Below, in pieces: positions 1 through 12,754 of a stretch of 64,000 nt of DNA (its first letter is position 1; every line of letters starts with the position of its first letter). This DNA is from Chiridota heheva (lineage: Eukaryota; Echinodermata; Holothuroidea; Apodida; Chiridotidae): assembly GCA_020152595.1 (NCBI GenBank), contig JAIGNY010002058.1, positions 283,501-347,500 of the forward strand, given 5' to 3'. A model generated the notes under the pieces. It did no database searches. It worked only from the letters and a program-made list of their open reading frames with translations, and was not told where the DNA came from. The position numbers and the translations under genes were made by a program.

Positions 1-2329
1 CCATTCTAATGATCAATATTGCATGGTTAAAACACTCCACCATTCTAATGATCAATATTGCATGGTTAAAACACTCCACCATTCTAATGATCAATACTGC
101 ATGGTTAACACACTCCACCATTCTAATGATCAATATTGCATGGTTAAAACACTCCACCATTCTAATGATCAATATTGCATGGTTAAAACACTCCACCATT
201 CTAATGATCAATATTGCATGGTTAAAACACTCCACCATTCTAATGATCAATACTGCATGGTTAACACACTCCACCATTCTAATGATAAATACTGCATGGT
301 TAACACACTCCACCATTCTAATGATAAATACTGCATGGTTAACACACTCCACCATTCTAATGATCAATACTGCATGGTTAACACACCCCACCATTCTAAT
401 GATCAATACTGCATGGTTAACATACTCCACCATTCTAATGATCAATACTGCATGGTTAACACTCCACCATTCTAATGATCAATACTGCATGGTTAACACA
501 CTCCACCATTCTAATGATCAATACTGCATGGTTAACACACTCCACCATTCTAATGATCAATACTGCATGGTTAACACACTCCACCATTCTAATGATCAAT
601 ATTGCATGGTTAACACACTCCACCATTCTAATGATCAATACTGCATGGTTAACACACTCCACCATTCTAATGATCAATACTGCATGGTTAACACACTCCA
701 CCATTCTAATGATCAATACTGCATGGTTAACACACTCCACCATTCTAATGATCAATATTGCATGGTTAACACACTCCACCATTCTAATGATCAATACTGC
801 ATGGTTAACACACTCCACCATTCTAATGATCAATACTGCATGGTTAACACACTCCACCATTCTAATGATCAATACTGCATGGTTAACACACTCCACCATT
901 CTAATGATCAATACTGCATGGTTAACACACTCCACCATTCTAATGATCAATATTGCATGGTTAACACACTCCACCATTCTAATGATCAATACTGCATGGT
1001 TAACACACTCCACCATTCTAATGATCAATACTGCATGGTTAACACACTCCACCATTCTAATGATCAATACTGCATGGTTAACACACTCCACCATTCTAAT
1101 GATCAATATTGCATGGTTAACACACTCCACCATTCTAATGATCAATACTGCATGGTTAACACACTCCACCATTCTAATGATCAATACTGCATGGTTAACA
1201 CACTCCACCATTCTAATGATCAATACTGCATGGTTAACACACTTCACCATTCTAATGATCAATACTGCATGGTTAACACACTCCACCATTCTAATGATCA
1301 ATATTGCATGGTTAACACACTCCACCATTCTAATGATCAATACTGCATGGTTAACACACTCCACCATTCTAATGATCAATACTGCATGGTTAACACACTC
1401 CACCATTCTAATGATCAATACTGCATGGTTAACACACTCCACCATTCTAATGATCAATACTGCATGGTTAACACACTCCACCATTCTAATGATCAATACT
1501 GCATGGTTAACACACTCCACCATTCTAATGATCAATACTGCATGGTTAACACACTCCACTATTCTAATGATCAATATTGCATGGTTAACACATTCCACCA
1601 TTCTAATGATCAATACTGCATGGTTAACACACTCCACCATTCTAATGATCAATACTGCATGGTTAACACTCCACCATTCTAATGATCAATACTGCATGGC
1701 TAACACACTCCACCATTCTAATGATCAATACTGCATGGCTAACACACTCCACCATTCTAATGATCAATACTGCATGGTTAACACACTCCACCATTCTAAT
1801 GATCAATACTGCATGGTTAACACACTCCACCATTCTAATGATCAATATTGCATGGTTAACACACTCCACCATTCTAATGATCAATACTGCATGGTTAACA
1901 CACTCCACCATTCTAATGATCAATACTGCATGGTTAACACACTCCACCATTCTAATGATCAATATTGCATGGTTAACACACTCCACCATTCTAATGATCA
2001 ATACTGCATGGTTAACACACTCCACCATTCTAATGATCAATACTGCATGGTTAACACACTCCACCATTCTAATGATCAATACTGCATGGTTAACACACTC
2101 CACCATTATAATGATCAATATTGCATGGTTAACACACTCCACCATTCTAATGATCAATACTGCATGGTTAACACACTCCACCATTCTAATGATCAATACT
2201 GCATGGTTAACACACTCCACCATTCTAATGATCAATACTGCATGGTTAACACACTCCACCATTCTAATGATCAATACTGCATGGTTAACACACTCCACCA
2301 TTCTAATGATCATTACTGCATGGTAAACT
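1..2329. repeat. 39-bp minisatellite, about 60 copies
   Basis: The head-to-tail unit is 39 bp and centres on CTAATGATCAATACTGCATG followed by GTTAACACACTCCAC. Copies are almost identical. Variants are ATATT for ATACT, AAAACA for AACACA near the left edge, and two 37-bp units near 455 and 1665. Because 39 is 13 codons, long open frames run on both strands, and the two short units only shift them; I do not call these proteins. The array continues past the left edge of the window. Its right edge overlaps the proposed splice donor of the exon at 2317-2417. Confidence 0.97.
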
Positions 2330-2417
2330 AATCCGTGAGGCCAAATGAAGTCTTGCTTCATAAAAACCTGTCATGCTTAGTCTGATCTCTCGTGGGGATA
2401 TTGTATCCCCAGTCATA
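2317..2417 (-). CDS. Candidate internal exon, unidentified gene 2
   Basis: On the minus strand the acceptor ctatctataacag is followed by one base and 33 open codons that begin MTGDTISPREIRLSMTG and continue FYEARLHLASRISLPC. The composition looks like ordinary protein and no other unit of this kind surrounds it. The one-base start matches the two-base overhang of the exon ending at 4640, giving a shared Gly codon. I place the donor at CATGCA|GTAATG, which leaves phase 1. A weaker alternative is ATTA|GTTTAC a few bases earlier. The last bases of the exon and the donor are the first copy of the 39-bp array that follows. I do not recognise the family. Confidence 0.45.
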
Positions 2418-2489
2418 CTGTTATAGATAGTATCCAAGAATGAGTGTTGTTGATCTCACAAAAATATACCTATTTACAGTTTTGACAAC
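2330..2489. other. Short unique stretch between two arrays
   Basis: This non-repetitive gap separates the 39-bp and 34-bp arrays. It contains most of the candidate exon at 2317-2417 and its pyrimidine-poor acceptor region. Nothing else was seen. Confidence 0.7.
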
Positions 2490-4125
2490 ATTTAATAGCA
2501 TATACATGTTAAAAGTACAGTTTACTTGATAGCATATACATGTCAAAAGTACACAGTTTACTTGATAACATATACATGTTAAAGGTACAGTTTACTTGAT
2601 AGCATATACATGTTAAAAGTACAGTTTACTTGATAACATATACATGTTAAAAGTAATTTGCTTGATAGCATATACATGTTAAAAGTACAGTTTACTTGAT
2701 AGCATATACATGTTAAAAGTAGTTTGTTTGATAGCATATACATGTTAAAAGTACACAGTTTAATTGATAGCATATACATGTTAAAGGTACAGTTTACTTG
2801 ATAGCATATACATGTTAAAAGTACAGTTTACTTGATAACATATACATGTTAAAAGTAATTTGCTTGATAGCATATACATGTTAAAAGTACACAGTTTAAT
2901 TGATAGCATATACATGTCAAAAGTACACAGTTTACTTGATAACATATACATGTTAAAAGTAGTTTACTTGATAGCATATACATGTTAAAAGTAGTTTACT
3001 TGATAGCATATACATGTCAAAAGTACACAGTTTACTTGATAACATATACATGTTAAAGGTACAGTTTACTTGATAGCATATACATGTTAAAAGTACAGTT
3101 TACTTGATAACATATACATGTTAAAAGTAATTTGCTTGATAGCATATACATGTTAAAAGTACACAGTTTAATTGATAGCATATACATGTCAAAAGTACAC
3201 AGTTTACTTGATAACATATACATGTTAAAAGTAGTTTACTTGATAGCATATACATGTTAAAAGTACAGTTTACTTGATAACATATACATGTTAAAAGTAA
3301 TTTGCTTGATAGCATATACATGTTAAAAGTACACAGTTTAATTGATAGCATATACATGTCAAAAGTACACAGTTTACTTGATAGCATATACATGTTAAAA
3401 GTAGTTTACTTGATAGCATATACATGTTAAAGGTACAGTTTACTTGATAGCATATACATGTTAAAAGTACAGTTTACTTGATAACATATACATGTCAAAA
3501 GTACACAGTTTACTTGATAACATATACATGTTAAAAGTAGTTTACTTGATAGCATATACATGTTAAAAGTACAGTTTACTTGATAACATATACATGTTTA
3601 AAGTAGTTTACTTGATAGCATATACATGTTAAAAGTACAGTTTACTTGATAGCATATACATGTTAAAAGTACAGTTTACTTGATAACATATACATGTTAA
3701 AAGTACACAGTTTACTTGATAGCATATATATGTTAAAAGCACAGTTTAATTGATAGCATATACATGTTAAAAGTACAGTTTACTTGATAGCATATACATG
3801 TTAAAAGCACAGTTTAATTGATAGCATATTCATCTTAAAAGTACAGTTTACTTGATAGCATATACATGTTAAAAGTAGTTTACTTGATAACATATACATG
3901 TTAAAAATACAGTTTACTTGATAGCATATACATGTTAAAAGTGCAGTTTACGATAACATATACATGTTAAAAGTGCAGTTTACGATAACATATACATGTT
4001 AAAAGCACAGTTTACTTGATAGCATATACATGTTAAAAATACAGTTTACTTGATAGCATATATATGTTAAAAGTACAGTTTACTTGATAGCATATACATG
4101 TTAAAAGTACACAGTTTACTGATTC
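2490..4125. repeat. 34-bp minisatellite with 32/34/36-bp length classes
   Basis: The unit carries GATAGCATATACATGTTAAA followed by AGTACAGTTTACTT. Spacers alternate between AGTAG, AGTACAG and AGTACACAG, giving 32, 34 and 36 bp classes. There are roughly 48 copies. A block of several units with the same order of spacer types recurs near 2580, 2780, 3050 and 3240, so the array has a higher-order arrangement. It lies in the proposed intron between the exons ending at 4640 and starting at 2417. Confidence 0.95.
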
Positions 4126-4639
4126 ATCTTGAAGTGATCATGGTTGGTGCAACTTAAGTCCCCTTCCAACTATAGCAAACAAGGACAAATAGTTGTATTG
4201 CAAAGAGTACATCCTTTCACTAATATTAATCAAGTAGACACTGACTTAATACCAACCATGTGGACATTGCATAATCTTGTGGATATTTACCAATCCTTCC
4301 TCTCCAATTCAGCTCTAATGACCTTAACACAATCCATAAAGCAGAAACGTGAATGAGCGGTATCTCTGCTATATCTTATATTTTTCACGCTTGTTAGAAC
4401 AGCTAACAAGTTTAAACAAAGACCACTGCATTCATTACTGTGTGATATCAATGTGTCAGATCGCACAAATAGGATGGAATATAGAGACTAACTGACGAGT
4501 GTAAAGCAATTAAAACCCTCTCTGTGGGCCAATCCTTTTAACTCAGCCACAGGACAGGGGCCACTACGACTCAACTATGTCTATCATGTGTCTTTAGTCC
4601 AATTTGATAAAAGCATTGACATGTCTAAAAATCACTCAC
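4126..4639. other. Unique intronic sequence
   Basis: This is non-repetitive sequence. The consensus splice donor GG|GTGAGTG lies at its right end on the minus strand. A 70-codon plus-strand frame at 4144-4356 has no splice or codon support and I do not call it a gene. Nothing else was seen. Confidence 0.6.
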
Positions 4640-7600
4640 CCAATGAAGGCTCTCACATACACAATCATGTAATCACCATCAATAGCATGCTCCAAACATG
4701 ATATCATTGTACTCGATGCACACATAAGCATGACCATGTAGTCATCATCAATAGCATGCTCCAAACATGATATCATTGTACTCAGTGCACACATGTGCAT
4801 AATCATGTAGTCATCATCAATAGCATGCTCCAAACATGATAATATTGTACACGGTGCACACATGGGCACAATCATGTGGTCATCATCAATAGCATGCTCC
4901 AAACATGATATCATTGTACTCGATGCACACATAAGCATGACCATGTAGTCACCATCAATAGCATGCTCCAAACATGATATTATTGTACTCAGTGCACACA
5001 TGTGCATAACCATGTAGTCATCATCAATAGCATATGATATTATTGTACTCAGTGCACACATGTGCATAACCATGTAGTCATCATCAATAGCATGCTCCAA
5101 ACATGATATTATTGTACTCAGTGCACACATGTGCATAATCATGTAGTCATCATCAATAGCATGCTCCAAACATGATATTATTGTACTCGATGCACACATA
5201 AGCATGACCATGTAGTCACCATCAATAGCATGCTCCAAACATGATATTATTGTACTCAGAGCACACATGTGCACAATCATGTAGTCACCATCAATAGCAT
5301 GCTCCAAACATGATATCATTGTACTCAGAGCACACATGTGCATAATCATGTAATCACCATCAATAGCATGCTCCAAACATGATATTATTGTACTCGGTGC
5401 ACACATGTGCATAATCATGTGGTCACCATCAATAACATGCTCCAAACATGATATTATTGTACTCGATGCACACATGTGCACAATCATGTGGTCACCATCA
5501 ATAACATGCTCCAAACATGATATTATTGTACTCAGAGCACACATGGGCACAATCATGTGGTCACCATCAATAGCATGCTCCAAACATGATATTATTGTAC
5601 TCGGTGCACACATGTGCATAATCATGTAGTCACCATCAATAACATGCTCCAAACATGATATTATTGTACTCAGAGCACACATGTGCACAATCATGTGGTC
5701 ACCATCAATAGCATGCTCCAAACATGATATTATTGTACTCAGTGCACACATGTGCATAATCATGTAGTCACCATCAATAACATGCTCCAAACATGATATT
5801 ATTGTACTCAGAGCACACATGGGCATAATCATGTGGTCACCATCAATAGCATGCTCCAAACATGATATTATTGTACTCAGAGCACACATGTGCACAATCA
5901 TGTAGTCATTATCAATAGCATGCTCCAAACATGATATCATTGTACTCAGTGCACACATGGGCATGACCATGTAGTCATCATCAATAGCATGCTCCAAACA
6001 TGATATTATTGTACTCAGAGCACACATGTGCACAATCATGTAGTCACCATCAATAGCATGCTCCAAACATGATATTATTGTACTCGGTGCACATATGTGC
6101 ACAATCATGTAGTCATCATCAATAGCATGCTCCAAACATGATATTATTGTACTCGGTGCACACATGTGCATAATCATGTAGTCACCATCAATAGCATGCT
6201 CCAAACATGATATTATTGTACTCAGTGCACACATGTGCACAATCATGTGGTCACCATCAATAGCATGCTCCAAACATGATATTATTGTACTCGATGCACA
6301 CATGTGCACAATCATGTAGTCACCATCAATAGCATGCTCCAAACATGATATCATTGTACTCGGTGCACACATGTGCACAATCATGTAGTCATCATCAATA
6401 GCATGCTCCAAACATGATATCATTGTACTCGATGCACACATGTGCACAATCATGTAATCACCATCAATAGCATGCTCCAAACATGATATTATTGTACTCA
6501 ATGCACACATGTGCACAATCATGTGGTCACCATCAATAGCATGCTCCAAACATGATATTATTGTACTCAGAGCACACATGGGCATAATCATGTAGTCACC
6601 ATCAATAGCATGCTCCAAACATGATATTATTGTACTCAGAGCACACATGGGCACAATCATGTAGTCACCATTAATAGCATGCTCCAAACATGATATCATT
6701 GTACTCAGAGCACACATGGGCACAATCATGTAGTCACCATCAATAGCATGCTCCAAACATGATATCATTGTACTCAGAGCACACATGGGCACAATCATGT
6801 GGTCACCATCAATAGCATGCTCCAAACATGATATTATTGTACTCAATGCACACATGTGCACAATCATGTGGTCACCATCAATAGCATGCTCCAAACATGA
6901 TATTATTGTACTCAGAGCACACATGGGCATAATCATGTAGTCACCATCAATAGCATGCTCCAAACATGATATTATTGTACTCAGAGCACACATGGGCACA
7001 ATCATGTAGTCATCATCAATAGCATGCTCCAAACATGATATTATTGTACTCAGAGCACACATGGGCACAATCATGTAGTCACCATCAATAGCATGCTCCA
7101 AACATGATATTATTGTACTCAGAGCACACATGGGCACAATCATGTAGTCACCATTAATAGCATGCTCCAAACATGATATCATTGTACTCAGAGCACACAT
7201 GGGCACAATCATGTAGTCACCATCAATAGCATGCTCCAAACATGATATCATTGTACTCAGAGCACACATGGGCATAATCATGTAGTCACCATCAATAGCA
7301 TGCTCCAAACATGATATTATTGTACTCAGAGCACACATGGGCACAATCATGTAGTCACCATTAATAGCATGCTCCAAACATGATATCATTGTACTCAGAG
7401 CACACATGGGCACAATCATGTAGTCATCATCAATAGCATGCTCCAAACATGATATTATTGTACTCAGAGCACACATGGGCACAATCATGTAGTCACCATT
7501 AATAGCATGCTCCAAACATGATATCATTGTACTCAGAGCACACATGGGCACAATCATGTAGTCACCATCAATAGCATGCTCCAAATATGATATTATTGTA

Positions 7601-7781
7601 CTCAGTGCACACATAAGCATGACCATGTAGTCATTATCAATAACATGCTCCAAACATGATATTATTGTACACGGTGCACACATAAGCATGACCATGTAGT
7701 CATCATTAATAGCATGCTCCAAACATGATATTATTGTATTCAATGCAATGTACTCATGTAGTCATATAGCATCCAAACAAC
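4640..7781 (-). CDS. Candidate exon expanded into 45 tandem 69-bp units (gene 2)
   Basis: The minus strand is open across 45 repeats of 23 codons (core SCLEHAIDGDYMIVPMC). In the final unit the repeat leaves its consensus and reads DYMIVYVRAFIG, then meets a textbook donor, TTCATTGG|GTGAGTG. The two-base overhang fits the next exon at 2417. A usable acceptor, caaattgtag, stands at 7782 just before a degenerate first unit, but that unit has an in-frame stop. Read-through from this acceptor is therefore unlikely, and splicing may enter an internal unit. I infer a small ancestral exon of about 20 codons. Differences between units are mostly amino-acid-changing (I/M, D/N/G, Y/H), so I see no purifying selection on the array. 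The coding status of the full array is doubtful; the last unit is the best-supported part. Confidence 0.35.
4668..7745. repeat. 69-bp minisatellite, 45 copies
   Basis: The unit includes CATCAATAGCATGCTCCAAA, then CATGATATTATTGTACTC and a variable GTGCACACATG segment. Copies are very similar. One unit near 5033 lacks 12 bp. Variants at a handful of sites (ATTATT/ATCATT, GTAGTC/GTGGTC, ATCAAT/ATTAAT) recur in blocks, which suggests several rounds of local duplication. Confidence 0.97.
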
Positions 7782-7958
7782 CTACAATTTGAAATTTCGT
7801 TAAAGGAATTAAAAATGAATTTGTTAAATTACACTCAAATTAAATTTTATATGATTTATGGTCATCTGGCTAGTTTTGACAGACAATGTTTAGAAAAAAT
7901 GATTTAATAGTTAACTTTATTTTATTGAAATTTTTATTGAAACACATTTTGTCACAAA
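7782..7958. other. AT-rich unique spacer
   Basis: This is a short A/T-rich non-repetitive stretch. It begins at the possible splice acceptor for the 69-bp-array exon. No other signal was seen. Confidence 0.6.
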
Positions 7959-7959
7959 G

Positions 7960-8044
7960 TTCCATGGTCCAATGATTCCATGGTCCAATGATTCCATGGT
8001 CCAATAATTCCATGGTCCAATAAATCCATGGTCCAATAAATCCA
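7960..8044. repeat. 16-bp minisatellite, 5 copies
   Basis: Five copies of TCCATGGTCCAATGAT with small changes (AATAAT, AATAAA) stand in a row. Each holds the palindrome CCATGG. The array runs straight into the TA microsatellite. Confidence 0.9.
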
Positions 8045-8074
8045 TATATATATATATATCTATGTATATCTATA

Positions 8075-8139
<65 letters not shown>

Positions 8140-8142
8140 CTA

Positions 8143-8227
<85 letters not shown>

Positions 8228-8250
8228 TATATATATATATATATATATAC

Positions 8251-8307
<57 letters not shown>

Positions 8308-8317
8308 TATGTATATC

Positions 8318-8357
<40 letters not shown>

Positions 8358-8403
8358 TATATAGATATATATCTCTATATATATATATATGTATATAGAT
8401 ATA

Positions 8404-8486
<83 letters not shown>
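8043..8486. repeat. (TA)n microsatellite, about 440 bp
   Basis: Long alternating TA runs are interrupted by GATATA, CATATA and CTATATAT variants. The Tyr-Ile frames that result are low-complexity artefacts. The array is able to extrude cruciforms or unwind, and it is prone to slippage. Confidence 0.98.
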
Positions 8487-8489
<3 letters not shown>

Positions 8490-8935
8490 AACATTAAGAG
8501 GAGTTAGGAGTGGTGCAATATATATTGTCAACATTTCATGATATATCACAATAATTCATAATATATCTAGAGGACATCAGGAGTTGAGGAGTGGTGCAAT
8601 ATATATTGTCAATATTTCATTACATATTTAGAGGACATCAGGAGTTGAAGAGTAGTGCAATATATATTGTCAATATATCATGATATATCATCAATATTTC
8701 ATATTATATCTAGAGGACATCAGGAGTTGAGGAGTGGTGCAATATATATTGTCAATATTTCATTACATATCTAGAGGATATGAGGAGTTGAAGAGTAGTG
8801 CAATATATATTGTCAATATTTCATGATATATCTAGAGGACATCAGGAGTTGAGGAGTGGTGCAATATATTTGTCAATATTTCATGATATATCTAGAGGAC
8901 ATCAGGAGTTGAGGAGTGGTGATATATATATATAT
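8487..8935. repeat. About 60-70-bp minisatellite, 7 copies
   Basis: Units contain GAGGACATCAGGAGTTGAGG, AGTGGTGCAATATATATTGT and CAATATTTCATGATATATC. Copies vary in length because the TA-rich parts expand or shrink. The array adjoins the TA microsatellite. Confidence 0.9.
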
Positions 8936-9116
8936 TGTTAATATTTTGGAGAAAAAACAATCTTATTAATGAGTATTTAGTACATCTTACAATTGGACAT
9001 CTGGGTCCTTCTGTCATTCTGATTTTCTCAAACAGATCCCCTACTTTTGTGTAACTCAGTTTTTTAAATTTGCCTAATTCTTTAGAACGTTATAATGAGC
9101 AAGCAATCTTTTAATC
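8936..9116. other. Short unique spacer
   Basis: This is non-repetitive sequence between two arrays. No gene or RNA signal was seen. Confidence 0.6.
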
Positions 9117-11902
9117 TTTAGTTTGAACACTAACACGCAAATCATACTCATTATGGGGTTAGTTTGAACACTAACACGCAAATCATACTCATTATGGGGT
9201 TAGTTTGAATACTAACACACAAATCATACTCATTATGGGGTTAGTTTGAATACTAACACACAAATCATACTCATTATGGGGTTAGTTTGAACACTAACAC
9301 GCAAATCATACTCATTATGGGGTTAGTTTGAATACTAACACACAAATCATACTCATTATGGGGTTAGTTTGAACACTAACACGCAAATCATACTCATTAT
9401 GGGGTTAGTTTGAATACTAACACACAAATCATACTCATTATGGGGTTAGTTTGAATACTAACACACAAATCATACTCATTATGGGGTTAGTTTGAACACT
9501 TACACGCAAATCATACTCATTATGGGGTTAGTTTGAATACTAACACACAAATCATACTCATTATGGGGTTAGTTTGAACACTAACACGCAAATCATACTC
9601 ATTATGGGGTTAGTTTAAATACTAACACACAAATCATACTCATTATGGGGTTAGTTTGAACACTAACACGCAAATCATACTCATTATGGGGTTAGTTTGA
9701 ACACTAACATGCAAATCCTACTCATTATGGGGTTAGTTTGAACACTAACACACAAATCATACTCATTATGGGGTTAGTTTGAATACTAACACACAAATCA
9801 TACTCATTATGGGGTTAGTTTGAACACTAACACGCAAATCATACTCATTATGGGGTTAGTTTGAATACTAACACACAAATCATACTCATTATGGGGTTAG
9901 TTTGAACACTAACACGCAAATCATACTCATTATGGGGTTAGTTTGAACACTAACACGCAAATCATACTCATTATGGGGTTAGTTTGAACACTAACACGCA
10001 AATCATACTCATTATGGGGTTAGTTTGAACACTAACATGCAAATCCTACTCATTATGGGGTTAGTTTGAACACTAACACACAAATCATACTCATTATGGG
10101 GTTAGTTTGAACACTAACATGCAAATCATACTCATTATGGGGTTAGTTTGAACACTAACACGCAAATCATACTCATTATGGGGTTAGTTTGAATACTAAC
10201 ACACAAATCATACTCATTATGGGGTTAGTTTGAATACTAACACACAAATCATACTCATTATGGGGTTAGTTTGAATACTAACACACAAATCATACTCATT
10301 ATGGGGTTAGTTTGAATACTAACACACAAATCATACTCATTATGGGGTTAGTTTGAATACTAACACGCAAATCATACTCATTATGAGGTTAGTTTGAACA
10401 CTAACACGCAAATCATACTCATTATGGGGTTAGTTTGAATACTAACATGCAAATCATACTCATTAAGGGGTTAGTTTGAATACTAACACACAAATCATAC
10501 TCATTATGGGGTTAGTTTGAATACTAACATGCAAATCATACTCATTAAGGGGTTAGTTTGAATACTAACACGCAAATCATACTCATTATGGGGTTAGTTT
10601 GAATACTAACACACAAATCATACTCATTATAGGGTTAGTTTGAATACTAACATGCAAATCATACTCATTAAGGGGTTAGTTTGAATACTAACACACAAAT
10701 CATACTCATTATGGGGTTAGTTTGAATACTAACACACAAATCATACTTATTATGGGGTTAGTTTGAATACTAACACACAAATCATACTCATTATGGGGTT
10801 AGTTTGAATACTAACACACAAATCATACTCATTATGGGGTTAGTTTGAATACTAACATGCAAATCATACTCATTAAGGGGTTAGTTTGAATACTAACACA
10901 CAAATCATACTCATTATGGGGTTAGTTTGAATACTAACACACAAATCATACTTATTATGGGGTTAGTTTGAATACTAACACACAAATCATACTTATTATG
11001 GGGTTAGTTTGAATACTAACACACAAATCATACTCATTATGGGGTTAGTTTGAATACTAACACACAAATCATACTCATTATGGGGTTAGTTTGAATACTA
11101 ACATGCAAATCATACTCATTAAGGGGTTAGTTTGAATACTAACACACAAATCATACTCATTATGGGGTTAGTTTGAACACTAACACGCAAATCATACTCA
11201 TTATGGGGTTAGTTTGAATACTAACACACAAATCATACTCATTATGGGGTTAGTTTGAATACTAACATGCAAATCATACTCATTAAGGGGTTAGTTTGAA
11301 TACTAACACACAAATCATACTCATTATGGGGTTAGTTTGAATACTAACACACAAATCATACTTATTATGGGGTTAGTTTGAATACTAACACACAAATCAT
11401 ACTCATTATGGGGTTAGTTTAAATACTAACACGCAAATCATACTCATTATGGGGTTAGTTTGAATACTAACACACAAATCATACTCATTATGGGGTTAGT
11501 TTGAATACTAACATGCAAATCATACTCATTAAGGGGGTTAGTTTGAATACTAACACACAAATCATACTCATTATGGGGTTAGTTTGAATACTAACACACA
11601 AATCATACTTATTATGGGGTTAGTTTGAATACTAACACACAAATCATACTCATTATGGGGTTAGTTTGAACACTAACATGCAAATCCTACTCATTATGGG
11701 GTTAGTTTGAACACTAACACACAAATCATACTCATTATGGGGTTAGTTTGAATACTAACATGCAAATCATACTCATTATGGGGTTAGTTTAAATACTAAC
11801 ACACAAATTATACTCATTATGGGGTTAGTTTGAATACTAACACACAAATCATACTCATTATGGGGTTAGTTTGAATACTACCACACAAATCATACTCATT
11901 CA
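9117..11902. repeat. 41-bp minisatellite, about 68 copies, with hairpin in each unit
   Basis: The unit reads GGGGTTAGTTTGAATACTAA then CACACAAATCATACTCATTAT. GTTAGT and ACTAAC form a 6-bp inverted repeat around a 6-nt loop in every copy. Variants are AACACT/AATACT, ACGCAA/ACACAA/ATGCAA and an AAGGGG unit that recurs at multiples of 41 bp (near 10463, 10548, 10670, 10872, 11118, 11283 and 11529). On the minus strand the array begins inside the 3' end of the exon at 11882-12013. Confidence 0.97.
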
Positions 11903-12013
11903 AAGTTAACACCCCAAGATGGGTTTTATCAGACACGTTTTGAATTAATTCAAACAGCAAGTCACCTTTTTTTTTTCCATTATGTTTTTCATCAACAACA
12001 TCAATATCTTTTA
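11882..12013 (-). CDS. Candidate internal exon, unidentified gene 2
   Basis: The acceptor is tttgatatctttccaag. Two bases and 43 open codons follow: KDIDVVDEKHNGKKKGD, then LLFELIQNVSDKTHLG and VLTLNEYDLC. The composition is protein-like (basic patch, then an amphipathic Leu-rich stretch). The donor is TTGTGTG|GTAGTA, phase 1. That donor lies in the first unit of the 41-bp array, which reads GGTAGTA where the other units read GTTAGTA. An alternative donor is AATGA|GTATGA, phase 2. The start phase matches the exon at 12399-12482 and the end phase matches the acceptor at 7782. The family was not recognised. Confidence 0.5.
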
Positions 12014-12398
12014 CTTGGAAAGATATCAAACTTAAAGGATGGTAATGACCATACATAGCCTAAGCGATATCTATGTATAATACATCATACATTGTTTAAA
12101 TGAGTCTTAAAATGCAAATACCTCTTATTGAGCACTGCATGTAGCCCCACTTTCAAATAAAACCATCATCTACTGTAGTTACATATATTAGCTTGACTGC
12201 ATAATAATCATAAAGGGAAATAAAAAAAAATGATTTACTGTATGAAGGAAACACAATTTCTAGCTGTCTAAAAAACCCACATATTTGATTTTGTAATTTT
12301 GTTCATAGTGTTCCAAGTAGCCACACTGTTCAACCTCAGCATGTACTTGTCAAATTCTCTCTTTCCCATACTGTTCCCACACTGTACTTGTTGCTCAC

Positions 12399-12482
12399 CA
12401 TCTTGGCCTTCTTTGCATTCTTTTTTTACTAATACAACAGCAATACATCCTCGCTCCCTCCTCAGGCTTGCCATGTCATTTC
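12399..12482 (-). CDS. Candidate internal exon, unidentified gene 2
   Basis: The exon sits between acceptor atttataaatagcag and the strong donor CAAGATG|GTGAGC. It has 2 + 27x3 + 1 bases and reads NDMASLRRERGCIAVVLV then KKECKEGQD. The phase-1 end joins the following exon through a Val codon and the start joins the exon at 12611-12670 through a Gly codon. The introns on either side are short (385 and 128 bp), as expected for a compact exon cluster. The frame stays open past the donor to 12268, so an unspliced form is conceivable. The function is unknown. Confidence 0.45.
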
Positions 12483-12610
12483 CTGCTATTTATAAATCAA
12501 ACAAATATAAAAGACTTAAACTGAGCACTTCTTCCCCTAATTATCTTCTTCATTTAATCATTTGTCAGTAGTTCAAGTTGTGGGCACGGAGCTTGCTCTT
12601 TGTTCGTCAC

Positions 12611-12670
12611 CTGATTCCTCCCAAAGATGTGTTCTCTTTTGATCAATACCTTTCATTGCCACAGAGCATG
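12611..12670 (-). CDS. Candidate small exon, unidentified gene 2
   Basis: There are 60 nt between a weak acceptor (ctttaaaacgaag) and a good donor (GAATCAG|GTGACG). It reads CSVAMKGIDQKRTHLWEES with phase 1 at both ends. The only strong support is that its frame and phase fit the next exon. A nearer acceptor (ggcaatgaaag) would shorten it. Confidence 0.35.
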
Positions 12671-12754
12671 CTTCGTTTTAAAGGATGATGTCAGTTTACA
12701 TGTGTTTCCAGTTGTTAACCCTCAAGGCTTATCTGTAAATGCTTTTTATGCACA

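Noticed and set aside
9-2361. Open frames of 200-600 codons on both strands
   Set aside because: The 39-bp unit is 13 codons, so any stop-free unit stays open. All three frames give equally long proteins and the frame jumps where a unit has 37 bp.
8043-8549. Tyr-Ile repeat proteins
   Set aside because: They come from the TA microsatellite.
9117-11902. Interstitial telomere repeat, because units contain GGGGTTAG
   Set aside because: GGGGTTAG occurs once per 41-bp unit and never as adjacent TTAGGG copies.
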